Shown: in pieces, positions 14,087-18,148 of the stretch
Layout of the letters: every line of letters begins with the position of its first letter
Position numbering within the stretch: the first letter of the stretch is position 1
DNA from: Cyanobacteria bacterium UBA11370
Lineage (GTDB): Bacteria > Cyanobacteriota > Cyanobacteriia > Cyanobacteriales > Coleofasciculaceae
Assembly (NCBI GenBank): GCA_003486645.1
Contig: DNGI01000060.1
Coordinates: forward strand, 2,201-20,348
DNA: 18,148 bases
Direction: 5' to 3'
Translations under genes and position numbers: made by a program
The notes under the pieces: generated by a model
Told to the model about the DNA's origin: nothing
What the model saw: only the letters and a program-made list of their open reading frames with translations
Database searches by the model: none

Positions 14087-14180
14087 TTGGTTAAGTTTTT
14101 TAAATCGAAGAGATCCGCTCTCCTGTATCCTCATCTAACATTGGAAGTACTTTCTTCAATTTGAGTGGGACAAGCCCGGT

Positions 14181-17100
14181 ATGTCAGGTCGAAAGTTTGC
14201 CAGGAAAAAGATTTCCTCTATTAATCAGACATCAGTCCCTAACCCCCTTCAACCACGACGCTTAAAAATCCCGCCCCACTTAACTCAATCTGATACTCAA
14301 CAGCAGGAAAAGCGTTCTATTCCTGAACAATTAGAAAAAGCCTCCAAATTTGGTTATAACGGTCTTGATCTCCCCGTCGATGTATCGACTACATCACCCC
14401 CATCTGTTCAGAACCAGTTGGTAACTGGAGAATTAGACAATACCCTTCAGCCACAACCAGTGCCAGAAACAGAGGTAGCATCTAGCCCAGAGAATAACCC
14501 TGAGCAGCAGGCACTATCAACCCCAGATTCAGGTGCAAGTCAAGCGCAGGAACAAGCTATCTCGGTGGAAGAACTCTCTGAGCAACAAGAATTAGACAGC
14601 CAGAAAACTGACGACACAATCCAGCAGCAGGACATCCCAGATGCAGAACCAGAGGTGATGGCGAAGCCGGAGACAGAAACCGCTCAACCTCAAGAGGAAA
14701 AATCACCCTTACAAGCTCAATTAGACAAAGCATCTCATTTTAATCATAATTTCCTGGAGATTCCCGTAAATGCGGCCGGAAAATCATCGCCTTTGGTACA
14801 GAGGATGCCCACCTTAGATAGGTTAGATCATCAAGATGAACTACAGACAGTAGAGAGAGCCAATCCCGTCTTGAACGGGTTGCATCTGCTGAAGGCTCAA
14901 ACAGGAGTTCAGACGAAGAAGACAACACCAGACGGAATCACCGAACCAGAAGAATCACCCGAAACTCTAGAGGATGCCGAAACGGAGAATGGTACAGTTA
15001 CCAATCAGAATGGCAAACGTGCTGCTGGGGAAAATAAACCAGTTACTAGGGTAGTTAAGACTAATACAGACTCTGAAGCTGGAGAAAAGTCAGCCGATCC
15101 GAAAAACGAGGGTAAGGATCAGACGGTTAATCCTGATGTTGCCAGCGCCAATATCCAAACAGCGAACCAAGAGGCGCAGCAGGCGGTTGAAGCCGTCACG
15201 CAAAAAGAGCCAGCCCAGACAAAACCAACTGTAACTGAGCAAGGAACTGAGACTAAAAAAGATAATACTCCAGCCGGAACCGCTACAGCTAAAGGAAGCG
15301 ATCAAGAGGGTAAGGCGGAAGGAAAAGGAAGTGCCCCGGAGAAGACACCCACAGGCAAAGGAACTGTAGAGCCAGAAGCTGTCGCTAAAGTCACCACTCA
15401 AACGGAAAAAGTTGCCCAAAAGCAAGCAGAAGCCACAACCGCCGTCACCCAAACCCAGACTCAAATGGCAGCAGCGGCTTCTACCTCACAGCAGTTAGCC
15501 AATACAGGCCTAGCCTTTGCTGCACCTGAGATTAAGCCCACATTTGTCACCACCGAAGAAGGAATCAGTGCCCTTGCGCCCAAAAAAATTCTGGGTTCGG
15601 CAGGAAACGGTAAAGTTATTTATCAAACCGATAATCCTCAAGAGTCCCTAGCGGCGGCTGAACAAGGTATTTCAGTCCAGCCAGTTCCAGACGCTCAAGT
15701 CGCTCAATCAACAGAAAAGCAGCGCCTCCAGGCAGAAGCAGCGATCGCTCAATTCATGGCTTCCGGTTCAGAGCGAATCGCCACGATTAGCAGCCTCGGA
15801 CAAACCATTGCACCTCGGATTCAAGCATCAAGGGGACAAGCGATCGCATCCGTAGATACAGCAATTAGCCAAAATCAGGCCGCCATTACCAACGCTATTA
15901 CCCAAGCACGAACCCAGGTACAAAGTCAAGGGCAAGCGGCAAAAAATCAAGTCACCGGACAGCACCAAGCCACCGTAGCCGCGATCAAGTCATCCACAAC
16001 CGCCGCACGCGATCGCCTCCAAAGCAGTTACCAAGCCAGCCTCAATCAACTGACGCAAATTGAAAGTGGAATGGCGGGAAAGATTGCCCAACCCTTTACC
16101 CAAGCCGCTAACGACTTCCGCGCTGCTGGGATGAAAGTGGGTCAGGAAGCGATCCAGGTGGGCGAAAATTACAAGAGTCAATTTCAGGGTGAATCTCCCC
16201 CGGAACCCAGTAATTTTGTTACCGAGTTTCTAGAAAGCTTCGACCGAGACACCTACGTCCAAAACTGGCGACAAGCCAAAATTAAGGCGGCGGGTGATGT
16301 CGCCGAGAATTATCGTGCTGGGTTGGTACAAAATGCTAATGAGAAAGCCGGGGAACTTTCCACCAGCCAGTCGGAAGTTGTCAAAGGGATGCGGGAGGTT
16401 GTAACGACAACTCGCAATGACCTACAAGTTAAATATACGGCGGCTCTGCAAGAACTTACCCAATCGGAGCAGTCGGCGCTGCAAATGGCAACTGAAACCT
16501 TGAACGGTCAACTTCAGGGTATTGATCAGAATCTCACTTCAACTCTGGGTTCCTTAGACCAAATGCAGGCAACCCAGTTAGCCCAACTTAATAGTTTAGG
16601 TCAACAGCAGAAACTGGGCATCAATGCCAATGCGGAACAAGTGACAGCAGCGCTGCAAGAAGGCGTGAACCAGGCAACAACCAGCTTGCAAGGGGCGTTC
16701 CAACAATTTGCTGACCAAGCTCAAGGCATGGAAACTCCGAACCTGCAAGTGGTCAAGTCCGTGATTGCTGAGGCTCAGGGTCAGCTTGACGGTATGATGG
16801 CTAGTACTCAGACTAGCTTAGAGACGGGGATTAGCAATTCCGAACAGGGCATTGTCCAACAGGCGCAGGGGATGTTGGGCAGTATTAATACTGTGGGTCA
16901 GCAGGCGGCGACTTCTAGCGCGGCGGTGAGTGAGGAATTTAATACCAGTATCGCCCAAGAAGTGCAAAGTGCGACCCAAGCCTTCACCCAGTTGCAAACT
17001 GGTCATACTACCGCCGTGAATGGCAGTGCCGAAAAGACGGTGGGTGAATTTAAGAATTTCACCACAGGCGTACAGCAAAAGCTTGATGGTGTCATTCAGA

Positions 17101-18148
17101 ACCTGACTGGTAAATTAACCGAAAGTGTCACCCAGCTTGAAAATGGTTTGAGAGGTTCTCTCAAAGGTTCTGACCAGAATCCGAGTATCCAGAAAGCGAT
17201 AGAAGATAAAGCCAAAGAAGCCGCCGACCAAGTGCAACCTGCTTGGAAGAGTGTGGTTAAGGTTTTAATTGATATTGTAATTACGGTGGCTGTAACGGTA
17301 GCGATCGCAGCTCTGGCGGCTTCGGGTGTGGGATTAGTCGCGGCTATTGGTTTGGCAGCACTGATCGGAGCAGGCGGTGCCTTGCTGAAGCAGGGCGCGA
17401 ATGACCTGATTGATGGTAAAATGTCCTCCTGGCAAACCTACGCCACCCAAGCTGGATTTGGTGCGGTTGGGGGTGTCCTGCAACTGGTGGGAATCCGAGG
17501 AGCCGATAAAGCAGCAGGCTTATTAACGAATACTATAGCTAAGACCGGAGCTAAATTTGGTCTAGAATCTGCGGGCGAGATGGGGGCAGATATCACCCAA
17601 AGACTCGCAGCGGGTGAGCAATTCTCCCTAGCGATGGTTGGGGTTAGTTTTGGGACTTCCCTTTTAGGAAATGCTGGCGGTGAAGCTATTAGTAGTGGGT
17701 TTGGCAAGCTGGGAACGAAGTTAGGGATAGACCAAATTGATAATGTCGCGCTTAAGACGGGTGGTGAATTTGTTACCGATACGATTGGCGAAACCGCTAC
17801 TGATGTTACTAGTCAAGTTGTCTTCGAGGGCAAGGATTTGTCTTGGCAAACGGTGGGCGAAAGTGCGGGTACATCAGCCTTTGGCAATGTCGTCGGGAGA
17901 GGAGCAAATCGGGCGTATGGCGATCGCTTGCGGAATTTGGGAGGAGGCGCTCCTACGTCTACAAATGTACCCAATCTCGACCAATCTCTACCTCCAGTAG
18001 CTGACATTTCCACACCCACACCAATCATTGACCCAAATACCAATCAACCGATTGGGCAAACACCTGTATCTACACCAATAATTGACCCGAATACTAATCA
18101 ACCGATTGGGCAAACACCTGTACCAACACCAATAATTGACCCGAATAC
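14181..18148 (+). CDS. Second giant modular protein, toxin/cargo-like, runs off the window
   Basis: An open frame of 1322 full codons continues past the window edge with no stop. The leader (1-66) mirrors the leftward giant protein: MSGR, SVPNPLQ, RRLK, SIPEQ, and FGYNGLDLPV at 57-66. A second shared block holds FNHNFLEIPV at 187-196, followed by a degenerate VDPVKNS-type unit. Then come a Glu/Lys/Thr-rich disordered stretch to about 400, a very long Gln/Thr/Ala-rich coiled coil (about 400-1020, phage tape-measure-like), a hydrophobic Gly/Ala segment (about 1027-1070) able to enter membranes, and repeated Gly-rich units near MSSWQTYA (1081) and LSWQTVG (about 1220). A proline-rich 18-residue repeat begins at 1280. 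The body is unrelated to the first giant protein. A toxin or enzymatic domain would be expected beyond the window. The start is fixed by leader similarity and an upstream stop at 14136; no strong ribosome site is seen. Confidence 0.8.
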   Translation, partial: MSGRKFARKKISSINQTSVPNPLQPRRLKIPPHLTQSDTQQQEKRSIPEQLEKASKFGYNGLDLPVDVSTTSPPSVQNQLVTGELDNTLQPQPVPETEVASSPENNPEQQALSTPDSGASQAQEQAISVEELSEQQELDSQKTDDTIQQQDIPDAEPEVMAKPETETAQPQEEKSPLQAQLDKASHFNHNFLEIPVNAAGKSSPLVQRMPTLDRLDHQDELQTVERANPVLNGLHLLKAQTGVQTKKTTPDGITEPEESPETLEDAETENGTVTNQNGKRAAGENKPVTRVVKTNTDSEAGEKSADPKNEGKDQTVNPDVASANIQTANQEAQQAVEAVTQKEPAQTKPTVTEQGTETKKDNTPAGTATAKGSDQEGKAEGKGSAPEKTPTGKGTVEPEAVAKVTTQTEKVAQKQAEATTAVTQTQTQMAAAASTSQQLANTGLAFAAPEIKPTFVTTEEGISALAPKKILGSAGNGKVIYQTDNPQESLAAAEQGISVQPVPDAQVAQSTEKQRLQAEAAIAQFMASGSERIATISSLGQTIAPRIQASRGQAIASVDTAISQNQAAITNAITQARTQVQSQGQAAKNQVTGQHQATVAAIKSSTTAARDRLQSSYQASLNQLTQIESGMAGKIAQPFTQAANDFRAAGMKVGQEAIQVGENYKSQFQGESPPEPSNFVTEFLESFDRDTYVQNWRQAKIKAAGDVAENYRAGLVQNANEKAGELSTSQSEVVKGMREVVTTTRNDLQVKYTAALQELTQSEQSALQMATETLNGQLQGIDQNLTSTLGSLDQMQATQLAQLNSLGQQQKLGINANAEQVTAALQEGVNQATTSLQGAFQQFADQAQGMETPNLQVVKSVIAEAQGQLDGMMASTQTSLETGISNSEQGIVQQAQGMLGSINTVGQQAATSSAAVSEEFNTSIAQEVQSATQAFTQLQTGHTTAVNGSAEKTVGEFKNFTTGVQQKLDGVIQNLTGKLTESVTQLENGLRGSLKGSDQNPSIQKAIEDKAKEAADQVQPAWKSVVKVLIDIVITVAVTVAIAALAASGVGLVAAIGLAALIGAGGALLKQGANDLIDGKMSSWQTYATQAGFGAVGGVLQLVGIRGADKAAGLLTNTIAKTGAKFGLESAGEMGADITQRLAAGEQFSLAMVGVSFGTSLLGNAGGEAISSGFGKLGTKLGIDQIDNVALKTGGEFVTDTIGETATDVTSQVVFEGKDLSWQTVGESAGTSAFGNVVGRGANRAYGDRLRNLGGGAPTSTNVPNLDQSLPPVADISTPTPIIDPNTNQPIGQTPVSTPIIDPNTNQPIGQTPVPTPIIDPN
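18018..18148 (+). repeat. 54-bp (18-aa) tandem coding repeat, cut by the window edge
   Basis: Units start at 18018, 18072 and 18126 (the last partial). Each encodes TPIIDPNTNQPIGQTPV plus Ser or Pro. It is probably a flexible linker before a C-terminal domain; the copy number is unknown because the array leaves the window. Confidence 0.9.

Larger units (their letters stand above)
13870..14180. other. Intergenic region before the rightward giant gene
   Basis: These 311 bp hold a heptamer array near the left end, a TATAAT hexamer at 13992-13997 without a well-spaced -35, and a large imperfect palindrome at 14041-14086. The frame upstream of the giant gene is closed by a stop at 14136, so the first in-frame ATG (14181) is its start. 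I see no small gene here. Confidence 0.6.

Noticed and set aside
14740..18043. Leftward open frames and one rightward frame within the second giant gene
   Set aside because: They are short, lie inside the long open frame from 14181, and show no domain or ribosome site.
1..18148. tRNA, rRNA, transposase or integrase genes marking an island boundary
   Set aside because: I saw none on either strand; only short repeats are present.

Overview
The window comes from a cyanobacterium, most likely a filamentous one. Three things point there. The octamer GCGATCGC (HIP1) occurs at least 20 times in 18 kb, for example at 1275, 2532, 6637, 10086, 12268, 15741 and 17920. A recognisable psbQ (CyanoQ) photosystem II lipoprotein gene is present. 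Several intergenic gaps carry tandem 7-bp repeats of the kind known from filamentous cyanobacteria.

Layout, left to right. Bases 1-185 hold no gene I can support. A leftward gene (186-1874) encodes a two-RCK-domain ion-channel-like protein. A perfect sigma70-type promoter (1887-1915) reads rightward to a DCC-family thiol-disulfide oxidoreductase gene (2092-2508). A short repeat-rich gap follows. A leftward block (9996 to 2688) then holds three genes: a giant 1810-aa modular protein, a 188-aa acidic HEAT-like protein 5 bp after it, and a 392-aa YbjN-domain protein. The middle section carries ordinary genes: a leftward 141-aa unknown, a rightward alpha/beta-hydrolase-fold protein (11007-11855), psbQ (12105-12563) and a ThiO-like FAD oxidase (12745-13869). 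From 14181 a second giant gene runs rightward off the window edge, with more than 1322 codons and no stop.

The most interesting content is the pair of giant proteins. They point away from each other and share a closely similar N-terminal leader of about 65 residues, plus a second shared block containing FNHNF[LE]. Downstream they are unrelated: one has a coiled coil, an amphipathic helical core, a Lys-rich linker and an unassigned 300-residue C-terminal domain; the other has a very long Gln/Thr-rich coiled coil and a Gly/Ala-rich hydrophobic segment. One leader with different bodies, long repetitive middles, a unique C-terminus and a small acidic partner gene immediately downstream is the layout of polymorphic toxins. 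The FNHNF-type motif recalls the N-terminal region of eCIS-associated (DUF4157) proteins, so I infer cargo of a contractile-injection or similar secretion system. The HEAT-like protein is the immunity candidate. The YbjN protein is an accessory or chaperone candidate. No injection-system structural gene lies in the window, so the delivery route is inferred.
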